From CAJBIL01 sp049295655 (GTDB lineage: Bacteria; Pseudomonadota; Gammaproteobacteria; Burkholderiales; Rhodocyclaceae), in contig JBAQRB010000024.1 in NCBI GenBank assembly GCA_049295655.1, positions 3,094-67,093 on the forward strand: a stretch of DNA of 64,000 nt, read 5' to 3'. The notes beneath the pieces are model-generated. The model worked only from the letters and a program-made list of their open reading frames with translations, was not told the DNA's origin and ran no database searches. Below are positions 33,986-42,787 of the stretch, piece by piece. Each line of letters begins with the position of its first letter. Position 1 is the first letter of the stretch. The position numbers and the translations under genes were made by a program.

Positions 33986-35299
33986 TCACTTCCGCTCTGG
34001 GCGAACATAAATCGTCAGACGGACGCCCTCGCTCGCCTCGAAATCCTGAATCTGGCGGATCAGGTTGGCGTCGAGCATGTAGTCTGCGGCGAGCAGCAGG
34101 ACGCCGCTCCGGCTGACCAGATCGCGCGCCATCGCCATGCCCGGCTTCAACTCGGCCGCCATCAGCGCAATCTCGTTACGGTGTTCCTGCTCGACGCTGC
34201 CGGTGATCTGCAGAAAGGCATCGACCACCTGCGGATCGTAGCGCTTGCCGCGCCCATCGACGATCAGCTTCTTCGCGTCTTCCGGATTGAGGCGGCGCGC
34301 GGCGACGATGCCGATCTGCAAGCCGTCGAAATCATTCACCAGCGCCAGAATGCGCGCGCCGATCGGGATCGCCAGCCCGGCCACGCCGTCCGGATACCCT
34401 TGCCCGTCGAAACGCTCGTGGTGCGAGCGGATCAGTTTGGCGACGCCGCGCAGTTCGGCCAGCGCCATCAGCGATTGCTCGCCCTTGACCGGATGCTTGC
34501 GATACAGCCCGAGGTCTTCGCCACTCATCTGCGTCACCGCTCTGCTCAGCAACGCGTCGGGCAAGCCGATCTTGCCGATGTCATGCAACAGACCGGCCAC
34601 GAACACGTCCTGCGCATCGCGCGGGGAAAGTTCGAGCTTGTTGGCAATTTTGCGCGAAAGGTCAGCGACCCGACGCGAATGACCGGCGAGCGTGCTCTCG
34701 CGCAGGTCGATCAGATTGGCAAAGACCTTGATCGACGTCAGGAAGCTCGTCTTCAGCTTTTCGTTGGCAGCGGCCAGTTCGGCGGTACGCGCCTCGACTT
34801 TGCTCTCCAGGCTGGCGTTGAGCGCCTTGAGTTCCTCGTTCTGGCGCAGCGTCAGCGCTTCGAGACGCGTCTTCTCGCGCTCCAGCGCCTTGCGTTCGAG
34901 CGCATGGCGGACGATCAGCAACATATCGTTGTCGTCCCACGGCTTCGATATATAGCGAAAGATCTGGCCCTTGTTGATCGCATCGACGGTCGAGGCGATA
35001 TCGGCATAGCCGGTGAGCAGGATGCGGACCGTCTCCGGCCAGCGTGCACGCACCTGCTCGAGAAAGCGTGCGCCATCCATCTCGGGCATGCGCATGTCCG
35101 AGATGACCAGGTCGAAATGTTCGTTCTCCAGCGCCTGCAGGCCCTCGGCACCGCTATTGGCGACCACCACCTGATAGGCGCTCTGGCGGAACAGCCGGCG
35201 CAGCGACGAAAGGATATTCGGTTCGTCGTCAACGCACAGCAAGCGCCAAGGTGCCGTTGTCTCATTCCCGGCTTCCCCGGGGTTTGTCGTTTCGCTCAT
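33986..35299 (-). CDS. REC-HD-GYP response regulator (c-di-GMP phosphodiesterase)
   Basis: A 437-residue protein. REC holds LLCVDDEPNILSSLRR, LVISDMRMPEMDG and FRYISKPWDDND. A coiled coil (about residues 135-190) leads into an HD-GYP domain with LLHDIGKIGLPD and HHERFDGQGYPDGV, followed by a C-terminal alpha/beta extension (LKPGMAMARDLVSRSGVLLLAADYMLD) as in several large HD-GYP regulators. The open frame continues far upstream inside the kinase gene, but the ATG at 35299 overlaps that gene's stop (ATGA) and is the real start. It should lower c-di-GMP when activated. Confidence 0.92.
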   Translation of the reverse strand: MSETTNPGEAGNETTAPWRLLCVDDEPNILSSLRRLFRQSAYQVVVANSGAEGLQALENEHFDLVISDMRMPEMDGARFLEQVRARWPETVRILLTGYADIASTVDAINKGQIFRYISKPWDDNDMLLIVRHALERKALEREKTRLEALTLRQNEELKALNASLESKVEARTAELAAANEKLKTSFLTSIKVFANLIDLRESTLAGHSRRVADLSRKIANKLELSPRDAQDVFVAGLLHDIGKIGLPDALLSRAVTQMSGEDLGLYRKHPVKGEQSLMALAELRGVAKLIRSHHERFDGQGYPDGVAGLAIPIGARILALVNDFDGLQIGIVAARRLNPEDAKKLIVDGRGKRYDPQVVDAFLQITGSVEQEHRNEIALMAAELKPGMAMARDLVSRSGVLLLAADYMLDANLIRQIQDFEASEGVRLTIYVRPERK

Positions 35300-37146
35300 A
35301 GTGACCAGTCGGGCTCGGGCGTCGATCCGTTCGTCGGTTCGGTGTGTTTGATCGGTAGCGTAATGCGGAAGGTCGTTCCCTTGCCGACCTCGCTCTTCAC
35401 CGTCAGATGTCCGTTGTGATTCTGGATAATGCCGTAGGACAAGGACAGGCCAAGCCCCGTCCCCTTGCCGACCGGCTTGGTGGTAAAGAACGGATCGAAT
35501 ATTTTCGGCAGGACATCGGCGGGAATACCGCTGCCGGTATCGGCGATTTCGATCCACACGTTGGCGCCGGTACACCCGCTGCGGATGGTTATCTTGCCGC
35601 GCACATTGTCGCTCATGGCGTGCGCGGCGTTGACACAGAGATTCATGATCACCTGGTTGATCTGCGACGGCAGGCACTCGACGTCGGGCAGGTCGCCGTA
35701 CTCCTTGAGCACATCGGCCTTGTACTTGATCTCGTTGGCGACGATGTTGAGCGTCGAGTCGATGCCATGATGCAGATTCGCCAACTGGTACTGATCGGTA
35801 CTGTCGACGTGCGAGAAGTCTTTCAGGTCCTGGACGATTTTCTTGACCCGGCTGATCCCTTCCTTCGATTCCTTCATCAACAGCGGGATATCCTCGCGCA
35901 GAAATCCGATGTCGAACGCCTTGTGCAGGGCTTTCACCGTCTCCGACGCTTCGTCCGCCTCGTAGGCGGCGAGCAGGGTAAAGACGTCATCGAGATATTT
36001 TTCCAGCGCACAGATATTCGAATGCACGTAACCGATCGGGTTGTTGATCTCATGCGCGACGCCGGCTGCCAGCTGGCCGATCGACGCCAGCTTCTCCGCC
36101 TGCACGAGCTGCTGCTTGGCTTCCGAGAGCCGGGTATTGAGTTCGCTGACCTCGGTGTAGCGTTTGCGCAGCTCCTGCTCGGTCGCTTCGCGGCGCTCGA
36201 TATCTTCGGCCAGCATTTTGTTGCTCGCTGCCAGCTGCTGCGTCCGGCGTTCGACGAGTTCCTCGAGCCCGGCTTGCGCCTTGCGTAATTTCTCTTCGGC
36301 CAGCCGGCGCTCGGTGACATCCTGCAAGGTTTCAATGGCACCGATGATGCGGCCCTCGGCGTCGCGCAGGGGCGCTGCGGTAAAGAACAGCCAGCGACCG
36401 CCAGTGCCGAAATGCGGAAAAAAATCCTCGGCTTCGTACGCCCCGGTCGCCACCGTCGAGCGCTTGAACTTGCTGTGATAAAGGCTGCCGAACTCCGCTT
36501 CGATGACGCCATCAACCACCAGGTCGGCCATTACCGGACGCTCGGCGGGGTAGAAGGGCTGCCATTGCCGGCGGGTTCCCAGCAGGTCGATTGCCGGCAC
36601 GCCGGTAATTTCCGCGCAGGCCTTGTTCCAGTGCGTAATCTGGTGCCGTTCATTGATGACCAGGGTCGGTACCGGGTTGCCATCGATGATTTGCCCGAGC
36701 ACCTGCTGCATGTGGCGCTGCACGGCATCGGCACGTTTGCGCTCGGTCATGTCGGTTAGCGAGGCGACGACCGTCGGCATTCCATCCAGATCCAGCAAGG
36801 CCAGGTTGGCCTCGACCCAATGTTCCAGACCATCCTTCGCCGCAAGCCGAAATTCGTAGCGTGGCACCACCGCCTCGCCGCGCAGGCGCGCCATGCCGCG
36901 CTGCCGGATGAGGTCACGCGCGTCGGGATGGGCGATCTGATCGAAATCCATCGCCAGCAGTTCGTCGCGGCCAAAACCGGTCAGCACCTCGAGTGCCGTG
37001 TTGGCGTAGAGAATGTGGGCACCGCGGTGCAGCATGATCGCCGCCCCGATTGCCTCGATCAGATTGAGACAGGCCGGATCCGGACTTGCCGATTGCTCGG
37101 CGACAGACTTCGCTGCTGTTTGCGCTTGCTCCACACTCCCCCCCAT
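35296..37146 (-). CDS. Soluble PAS-PAS sensor histidine kinase
   Basis: A 616-residue kinase with no membrane segment. A first PAS domain (about residues 25-140, IEAIGAAIMLHRGAHILYAN) and a second (about 145-285, NPVPTLVINERHQITHWNKA, with a long insert and a C-terminal EGRIIGAIETLQDVTERR) are followed by a coiled coil. Then come the H-box AAGVAHEINNPIGYV, IVQDLKDFSHVD, an N-box (LCVNAAHAMSD), DTGSGIPADVL and TKPVGKGTGLGLSLSYGI. The catalytic core is almost a copy of the kinase at 28175-29215. It starts 6 nt after the HDOD gene and overlaps the HD-GYP gene. Confidence 0.92.
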   Translation of the reverse strand: MGGSVEQAQTAAKSVAEQSASPDPACLNLIEAIGAAIMLHRGAHILYANTALEVLTGFGRDELLAMDFDQIAHPDARDLIRQRGMARLRGEAVVPRYEFRLAAKDGLEHWVEANLALLDLDGMPTVVASLTDMTERKRADAVQRHMQQVLGQIIDGNPVPTLVINERHQITHWNKACAEITGVPAIDLLGTRRQWQPFYPAERPVMADLVVDGVIEAEFGSLYHSKFKRSTVATGAYEAEDFFPHFGTGGRWLFFTAAPLRDAEGRIIGAIETLQDVTERRLAEEKLRKAQAGLEELVERRTQQLAASNKMLAEDIERREATEQELRKRYTEVSELNTRLSEAKQQLVQAEKLASIGQLAAGVAHEINNPIGYVHSNICALEKYLDDVFTLLAAYEADEASETVKALHKAFDIGFLREDIPLLMKESKEGISRVKKIVQDLKDFSHVDSTDQYQLANLHHGIDSTLNIVANEIKYKADVLKEYGDLPDVECLPSQINQVIMNLCVNAAHAMSDNVRGKITIRSGCTGANVWIEIADTGSGIPADVLPKIFDPFFTTKPVGKGTGLGLSLSYGIIQNHNGHLTVKSEVGKGTTFRITLPIKHTEPTNGSTPEPDWSL

Positions 37147-37152
37147 GTCCTG

Positions 37153-38037
37153 TCAGCCTACCAGCATTTCGCAGCCCCCCGCGAACTGTGTTTCAACCTC
37201 GCTGAAAATTTCCTGATAGTCGTCCTCGCCAAGCGCCAAAGAGTCCCAAACGACACTCGACAGCGGCGGAACGAAACAATACCCGTTTTTGGCAAATTCA
37301 AGGGCATGGGCAATCGCATCGGCGATGTGCACGATACCTGAGAGCGGCGTGTGCACGCCGGCCTCCAGCAGGTGATGTCGGCCAACGGCTTCCTGGATCA
37401 GGGGCGGAAAGTTCCAGTGCGCGGCCAGTACTTCTCCGATCATGGCATGATCGACACCGAGCACGTCGCGTTCCGCCTCCAGCAACAGGCAATCGCACTC
37501 GGCGCGATAGGCCAGCACTGCCGCGAGATGCGCAGGAAAGCACGAAGCCAGCACCAGACGGCCGACATCGTGCAGCAACGCGGCGGTGAAGGCGTTCTCC
37601 TCGCTTATCTGCGTCCGCCGGGCAAGCGCTTTCGCACACAGCGCCGTGCCCATGCAGTGTCGCCAGAAACCGTGAAAATCGAAACCCGGCACCGCGTTGT
37701 GGCTGGTAAAGCTGCCGGTGACCGCCGCCGCCATCGCCAGCGTACGCACGCTCCGCATGCCCAGAACGACGATCACGTCCTGGATCGAGGAAACCTTGCC
37801 CTGCAGGCCGTAAAACGACGAATTGGCGACGCGCAGCATCTTCGCCACGAGGGCCTGATCGGACGCAATCTTCTTGGCGAGCAGATGGGTGTCGACGTTG
37901 TCGTCGGAAAGGCTCTGGATCAACTCGAGAATCACCGCCGGCAGTGAAGGAAGCGTCCCGATCTGGCCGACCACCTGCGCCAAATCGAGTTTCATGGCCG
38001 GCGCCGACAGCCCTTCTCGCGCATTGCGCAGCGTCAT
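37153..38037 (-). CDS. HDOD domain protein
   Basis: A 294-residue protein whose body is an HDOD domain: LPSLPAVILELIQSLSDD, ASDQALVAKMLRVANSSFYG, VSSIQDVIVVLGMRSVRTLAM, and an HD-like ALLHDVGRLVLASCFPA followed by HAMIGEVLAAHWNFPPLIQEAVGRHH. HDOD proteins are relatives of HD enzymes, mostly non-catalytic, found beside chemotaxis and c-di-GMP systems and used as regulatory adaptors. Its ATG overlaps the stop of the preceding 61-residue gene (ATGA), and the PAS kinase follows after 6 nt. Confidence 0.9.
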   Translation of the reverse strand: MTLRNAREGLSAPAMKLDLAQVVGQIGTLPSLPAVILELIQSLSDDNVDTHLLAKKIASDQALVAKMLRVANSSFYGLQGKVSSIQDVIVVLGMRSVRTLAMAAAVTGSFTSHNAVPGFDFHGFWRHCMGTALCAKALARRTQISEENAFTAALLHDVGRLVLASCFPAHLAAVLAYRAECDCLLLEAERDVLGVDHAMIGEVLAAHWNFPPLIQEAVGRHHLLEAGVHTPLSGIVHIADAIAHALEFAKNGYCFVPPLSSVVWDSLALGEDDYQEIFSEVETQFAGGCEMLVG

Positions 38038-38219
38038 TGCGGCAGCCTCCAGCGATACTCGATCACCATGTGCATCAGTTGCCGCACGGGTTCGCCGTCG
38101 CCGGCGAGACGAAAAATATCTCGCAAGCGCTGCTCGATCTTCGCCCGCCTTGCAGCTTCATCCGCAGCATCGTCAGGCGTCGCGCCGTCGACTGGCAGTT
38201 CTCCGTGTCCATCGCTCAT
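38034..38219 (-). CDS. Small uncharacterised protein (61 residues)
   Basis: A short protein with an acidic, flexible N-terminal part (MSDGHGELPVDGATPDDAAD) and a basic helical C-terminal part (RRAKIEQRLRDIFRLAG... ending EYRWRLPQ). A strong ribosome-binding site (AAGGAGG) precedes the ATG at 38219. It overlaps the HDOD gene start by four bases and follows the REC-PAS gene after 10 nt. I do not recognise it. The coupling and start signal make it a real gene, perhaps a small adaptor for the HDOD protein. Confidence 0.7.
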   Translation of the reverse strand: MSDGHGELPVDGATPDDAADEAARRAKIEQRLRDIFRLAGDGEPVRQLMHMVIEYRWRLPQ

Positions 38220-38229
38220 CGTGCCTCCT

Positions 38230-39063
38230 TCAATAGACAAACAGCATCAGCTTGCCATGGGACTGGGAATGTTCGCCCATCACGCGGCAAGTCACCCGCC
38301 AATCACGTCCATCATCCAGCCAAACGATCGTGCTGCCGTCACCGGCCGTCAGCAGTGCTTGCAGAGCGTCCGGCAAACGCTCTTTGGCAAAGCTGCCGAC
38401 CAGCGGCTGACCTTTGGCGATCACGCGTTCGGCCTCGATATTGGCAAAAACGATCATTCCCTCGTCGTCAAAGCCGATGACCGGCAAAGGCACGCGCTGC
38501 AGGATTTCCTGCGCGACGTTGAGCGTCACATTGTCGATCGCCAGCTGCCTCTCGCGCTCGGCAAGCAAGACGCGCAACTGCTCGTTGACCACCGCCAGCC
38601 CCCAGTTGGCGCGTTGAATCTCCTCGTTCAAGCGCAAATTGTCATCGGCAAGTTCCTTGTGCCGAAAGGCCTCGGCGATATTGGCGCGCAGCTGTTCGTC
38701 ATCCCACGGTTTGGTCAGGAATTTGTAGATCGCCCCCTCGTTGATCGCATCGGTGATCGACTGCAACTCGGTATATCCCGACAGCACCATGCGCACGGTA
38801 TCGGGATAAGACTCCTTGACGCGACGCAGAAACTCGACGCCCGTCATGTTCGGCATGCGCTGGTCGGAGAGGATGACGTCGACCCGATGCTGCTCCAGCA
38901 ATTCAAGCCCTTGCGCGCCGCCGTTGGCAATCAGGATTTCATACCCCTCCCGGCGCAGCAGACGGCGCAGGGAGGTCAGGATGTTTTCCTCGTCATCGAC
39001 GAGCAGCAAGGTGCGTTTGCGCACCACGTCGGTCGCAGATTCGGCGTTTGTCATGTCGCTCAT
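38230..39063 (-). CDS. REC response regulator with C-terminal PAS-like domain
   Basis: A 277-residue protein. REC (about residues 18-135) has LLLVDDEENILTSLRR, VILSDQRMPNMTG and YKFLTKPWDDEQL. A coiled linker follows, then a PAS-like domain (about 195-277) with EILQRVPLPVIGFDDEGMIVFANIEAERVI. The ATG at 39063 has GGGGAAAA upstream; the frame is open further upstream, but with non-coding character. It is the first gene of the ten-gene signalling group and overlaps none of its neighbours. Confidence 0.88.
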   Translation of the reverse strand: MSDMTNAESATDVVRKRTLLLVDDEENILTSLRRLLRREGYEILIANGGAQGLELLEQHRVDVILSDQRMPNMTGVEFLRRVKESYPDTVRMVLSGYTELQSITDAINEGAIYKFLTKPWDDEQLRANIAEAFRHKELADDNLRLNEEIQRANWGLAVVNEQLRVLLAERERQLAIDNVTLNVAQEILQRVPLPVIGFDDEGMIVFANIEAERVIAKGQPLVGSFAKERLPDALQALLTAGDGSTIVWLDDGRDWRVTCRVMGEHSQSHGKLMLFVY

Positions 39064-39447
39064 GTTTTCCCCGTTCGCACGATGTGCCAAAACACTATAT
39101 ACCCAAGCCGCCACCAGCGACAAACGAACCCGGAAACGATTTTCCCGCCCGCGCTTGCGACGGACAGATTCGAGCCTGGAATGCGGCAGAACCATGACAG
39201 AAGTATAGGTCCTGCAGCAATACCTCGTCGGACATCATTTTCTTCGGAAAAAGGCAGATGAGGGCGTTCATCTTTTCGCCGGCACCGCCCAGCCAAGAGG
39301 CACGAGGACGGGCGATCGGAAAAGAGCGGGACGTCCGTTCATCAAGCATGGCGGCGGACGGCAACTGACCGCTGTCGACAAAATTTCCTTCCCGGTCTCC
39401 AAAGCGAACATATCGGGCCATGCACGCGGAGCGAAAGTTCGCGAAGC
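39064..39447 (-). other. 384-nt gap; possible promoter region and a doubtful 108-residue ORF
   Basis: This stretch lies between the GGDEF-EAL gene and the signalling group and should hold the promoter of the group. I see no RNA gene or repeat in it. An open frame on the minus strand (39421 to 39095, beginning MARYVRFGDREGNF and ending GGGLGI) has only moderate GC at third positions and no good ribosome-binding site. It may be a small gene or chance. Confidence 0.3.
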
Positions 39448-41709
39448 TTACCCCTCTCCCGCAGGCACGGCGAGCGATGCGCGTGCCGCTATTTCCTGAG
39501 CATAATGAATAAAGGCTTCGTGAATCTGTTCGCGCAGCTCGTCGTCGTCCCATGGCTTGGTCAGGAAACGGAAAATGGCGCCGTGATTGATCGCATTGGT
39601 CAGCGAAGCCAGATCGCTGTAGCCTGAGAGCACCATGCGCACGGTTCGTGGATAAAGCGCTTTGACGCGGCTGAGAAACTCGGTTCCGTTCATGTACGGC
39701 ATGCGCTGGTCGGAAACGATCACCTGCACCTCGTTCAATGCCAGCAGTTCGAGTGCGGCAGCACCGGAAGTGGCGCACAGAATGCGGTAACCGCTGTGCC
39801 GCAGCAGACGTTTCAGTGTATTCAGGATATCTTCCTCGTCGTCGACGAGGAGCAGCGTGCGTAGCGCGGGGTCTGCCTCAGCGCTGCTCAGCGGCAGGTG
39901 CTCGGCGCGCTCGATGAAGTCGCGAAAGCCATCGGCCGGCAGCGGTTGCGAGAAGAAATAGCCCTGTAACTGTTCGCAATTCTGCTGGCGCAGATAGCGC
40001 ATCTGGCTTTCGGTTTCGACGCCCTCGGCCACCACGTACAGCCCCAGGCTGTGCGCCATGGCGATGACGGCAATGGCGATCAATGCATCGTCGGGTTCGG
40101 TGGTGATGTTCTGTACGAAGGAGCGGTCGATCTTCAGGCAATCGAACGGAAAGCGCTTGAGGTAACCGAGGCTGGAATAGCCAGTGCCGAAATCGTCCAT
40201 CGCCAGACTGACGCCAAGCGCCTTGAGTCGCCGCAGCACACTCTCCGCCGTATCGAGATTCTGCATGACCATCGACTCGGTCACTTCGATCTGTAGCCAT
40301 TTCGGGGCAAGACCGGCATCACCCAGCGCCGATGCGACGATCTCGACGATATTTTCCTGCCGGCACTGGCGCGCCGAAAGGTTGACCGCAATGGTCAGCG
40401 CCTGCAAGCCCTCGCGTTGCCAACGCGCCGCTTGCAGGCAGGCTTCGCGCAATACCCATTCGCCGATCGGCAGGATGATTCCCGACTCTTCGGCGAGCGG
40501 AATGAAGTGGGCCGGCAGAACCAGACCTTTCGCCGGATGCTGCCAGCGAATCAGCGCCTCGGCGCCGCAGATCTCGCCGGAATACAGATCGGCCTTGGGC
40601 TGATAATAAAGCTTCAGTTCGCCGCGCTCCAGCGCACCACGCAAGCCGGCTTCAAGCTCGGCCTCCTCCTGGGCGCGCTCGTTCATCACCTGTGCGTAAC
40701 AGTTGAAACCGTTGCGCCCGCCGGCCTTGACCTGATACATGGCAAGATCGGCCAGGCGCAGCAGCGACGGCGCATCGCTCGCGTCCTGCGGATAAAAGCT
40801 GATGCCAATGCTGGGCGTGACGAACAACTCGCGGCCATCGAGATCGAAAGGCTGCGCCAACAAGGCGAGTAATTTTCGGGCGAGCATCGTCGCGTCTTCA
40901 TGCCGGGCCAGCTCGCTCAACACGAGAACGAACTCGTCGCCGCCGATGCGGGCAACGGTATCGCCTTCGCGAACGCTTCCCTCTAGGCGTGTCGCCACGG
41001 CCTTCAACAGGCTGTCGCCAAGGCTGTGGCCCAGGCTGTCATTCACCTGCTTGAAGCGATCCAGATCGATCAACAGGACGGCGGCGATGCTCCCGTCGCG
41101 CGCACTGTGCGTGACGGCCTGCGTCAGCCGGTCGGCGAGCAGCGTGCGGTTGGCCAAACCGGTCAGCATATCGTGGGTGGCCAGATACGCTACCTGGCTA
41201 TCCCGGAATACCTGCTCGCTGACGTCGTCAAGAATGCTGACATAATGACCGATCGCCCCCTGGGCGTCGGGCGCCGGCACGACGGAAAGCTGGTTCCAGA
41301 AGGACGAACCGTCCTTGCGGCAGCACTGCACCATGGCCTGCCCCGAGTCATGCGAGCGCAATGCGTGCCGGATGACGTCAAGTGCCGGCTGGTCGAGCGC
41401 CTCGCCGAGCAGGAAATGCGCGCTGCGACCGATCGCCTCTTTTGCCGGATAACCGGTGATGCGCTCAAAAGCCGGGTTAACGTAGATAATCGGGTGCTGC
41501 GGCGCCACGGCATCGGTCATCATGATGCCATTGGACGATGACTCGACGGCGCGTACAAACAACTGTAAGCAACGCCATGCCGCCTCGCTGTGCGTGCCAG
41601 CCGCCGGCGCTCCCGACAGCGCGCGCAGCAGGGACGATGCATCGAAGCGCTGCCCGCCTTCGGGGCTATCGAGAAAATCCTTCAGTGCATCGGAGATCGG
41701 CATGGTCAT
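39448..41709 (-). CDS. PAS-GGDEF-EAL-REC protein (c-di-GMP turnover)
   Basis: A protein of about 753 residues. A PAS domain (about residues 45-165) with NPAFERITGYPAKEAIGR precedes a GGDEF domain whose active-site motif RIGGDEFVLVL is intact, an EAL domain with GAEALIRWQHP and the DDFGTGYSSLGYLKRFP loop, and a C-terminal REC domain with LLLVDDEEDILNTLKR, VIVSDQRMPYMNG and FRFLTKPWDDDEL. Both making and breaking c-di-GMP are possible. A receiver at the C-terminus is uncommon, and this one closely resembles the stand-alone receivers of the neighbouring operon. The start is uncertain: ATG at 41709, a second ATG two codons later, or a TTG at 41739. Confidence 0.88.
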   Translation of the reverse strand: MTMPISDALKDFLDSPEGGQRFDASSLLRALSGAPAAGTHSEAAWRCLQLFVRAVESSSNGIMMTDAVAPQHPIIYVNPAFERITGYPAKEAIGRSAHFLLGEALDQPALDVIRHALRSHDSGQAMVQCCRKDGSSFWNQLSVVPAPDAQGAIGHYVSILDDVSEQVFRDSQVAYLATHDMLTGLANRTLLADRLTQAVTHSARDGSIAAVLLIDLDRFKQVNDSLGHSLGDSLLKAVATRLEGSVREGDTVARIGGDEFVLVLSELARHEDATMLARKLLALLAQPFDLDGRELFVTPSIGISFYPQDASDAPSLLRLADLAMYQVKAGGRNGFNCYAQVMNERAQEEAELEAGLRGALERGELKLYYQPKADLYSGEICGAEALIRWQHPAKGLVLPAHFIPLAEESGIILPIGEWVLREACLQAARWQREGLQALTIAVNLSARQCRQENIVEIVASALGDAGLAPKWLQIEVTESMVMQNLDTAESVLRRLKALGVSLAMDDFGTGYSSLGYLKRFPFDCLKIDRSFVQNITTEPDDALIAIAVIAMAHSLGLYVVAEGVETESQMRYLRQQNCEQLQGYFFSQPLPADGFRDFIERAEHLPLSSAEADPALRTLLLVDDEEDILNTLKRLLRHSGYRILCATSGAAALELLALNEVQVIVSDQRMPYMNGTEFLSRVKALYPRTVRMVLSGYSDLASLTNAINHGAIFRFLTKPWDDDELREQIHEAFIHYAQEIAARASLAVPAGEG

Positions 41710-41813
41710 TGCGATGGGTCTATCAACTGAGGCAATCAATAGGTAGAAATATTCTCACTTACCAAAGGGCAGTGTAAAGCAAATGCGCGACACGAAACGC
41801 GCAAGCGTCCGTC

Positions 41814-42302
41814 TCAAGCACCGATGCGCAGACCGGTCTTCTTGAGTATCTGCGTCGAGAACAGCACGTCGTGCGCCCGGAAATCGGCGCCGAGCAGTTC
41901 GGCGATCTGAGCGACCTTGCTCAGCACCTCTTCACGCGAACTGCCGTGCACCATGGCGAACAGGTTGTACGGCCACGCCGGCAGCTTGCGCGGCCGATGG
42001 TAGCAGTGCGTCACGAAATCCAGCGCGCCGATGCGCGCACCGAGCTCGTCGATGCGCTCGTCCGGCACGTCCCAGACACTCATGCCATTCGCCGTGTAGC
42101 CGATCGCGTAGTGATTGGGCACGGCACCGATGCGGCGGATGACGCCGCGTTCGAGCATGCTGGCAAGGCACGCCATGACCTCCTCGACCGGTGCGCCCAG
42201 CTGCTCGGCCAGTGCATGGTAGGGGCGCGGCACGAGCGGCAGACCGCCCTGTGTGGCGACGACGAGACGGCGCTCCAGATCATCAACCGTAATGGTATTC
42301 AT
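41814..42302 (-). CDS. nirH: Siroheme decarboxylase subunit NirH (Lrp/AsnC type)
   Basis: A 162-residue Lrp/AsnC-like protein of heme d1 biosynthesis. It has an N-terminal winged helix (DDLERRLVVATQGGLPLVPRPYHALAEQLG, then RGVIRRIGAVPNHYAIGYTANGM) and a ferredoxin-like C-terminal part with the conserved THCYHRPRKLPAWPYNLFAMVHG. Together with NirDL and NirG it removes two acetate carboxyls from siroheme to give 12,18-didecarboxysiroheme. The ATG at 42302 overlaps the nirG stop (ATGA); the longer open frame upstream lies inside nirG and is rejected. It is the last recognisable gene of the nos-nir operon. Confidence 0.85.
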   Translation of the reverse strand: MNTITVDDLERRLVVATQGGLPLVPRPYHALAEQLGAPVEEVMACLASMLERGVIRRIGAVPNHYAIGYTANGMSVWDVPDERIDELGARIGALDFVTHCYHRPRKLPAWPYNLFAMVHGSSREEVLSKVAQIAELLGADFRAHDVLFSTQILKKTGLRIGA

Positions 42303-42787
42303 GAACACACCGCCAGCTTCATTTCGACGAAGAACTCCTTGAGTTTGGGGAAAGGAAAGACCGGCAGGCCGGTAGCGTCTTCGATCTTCTGCACGGCGCT
42401 GGCAATCCCTTCCGGCGTCTCGGTGGCCAAGACGAACCACATATTGAACTCGCACTGCCGGGCGCTCTCGCGGCGGTAGTTGTGCGCGACTTCCGGAAAG
42501 GCGTTCACCGCGGCCAGCACGCGATCCCAATCGGCGTCCGGCACGCACATGGCCGCCAGCACGAAGGCGCCGCCCATGCGCTCGACCTGGAACATCGGGC
42601 CGAAGCGGGTCAGCACGCGGGTGTCGAGCATGCGCTGCAGGCGCGAGAGCAGCGCTTCTTCGCTGATGCCGAGCGCTACGGCGGCCTCGGCGTAGGGTCG
42701 CTCGCAGATCGGGAAATCGCCCTGCAGGCGATCGATGATCGCGCGGTCGATCTCGTCGATCGCTTTGATGGTCGCGGTTTCACGCAT
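42299..42787 (-). CDS. nirG: Siroheme decarboxylase subunit NirG (Lrp/AsnC type)
   Basis: A 162-residue protein with a winged helix that begins DEIDRAIIDRLQGDFPICERPYAEAA, then TRVLTRFGPMFQVERMGGAFVLAAM, and an effector-like domain containing AHNYRRESARQCEFNMWFVLAT. It matches the NirD/NirG class of the heme d1 siroheme decarboxylase, whereas the next gene is of the NirL/NirH class. The start at 42787 overlaps the end of nirDL by eight bases. Despite the Lrp fold it is an enzyme subunit rather than a transcription factor in this context. Confidence 0.85.
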   Translation of the reverse strand: MRETATIKAIDEIDRAIIDRLQGDFPICERPYAEAAVALGISEEALLSRLQRMLDTRVLTRFGPMFQVERMGGAFVLAAMCVPDADWDRVLAAVNAFPEVAHNYRRESARQCEFNMWFVLATETPEGIASAVQKIEDATGLPVFPFPKLKEFFVEMKLAVCS

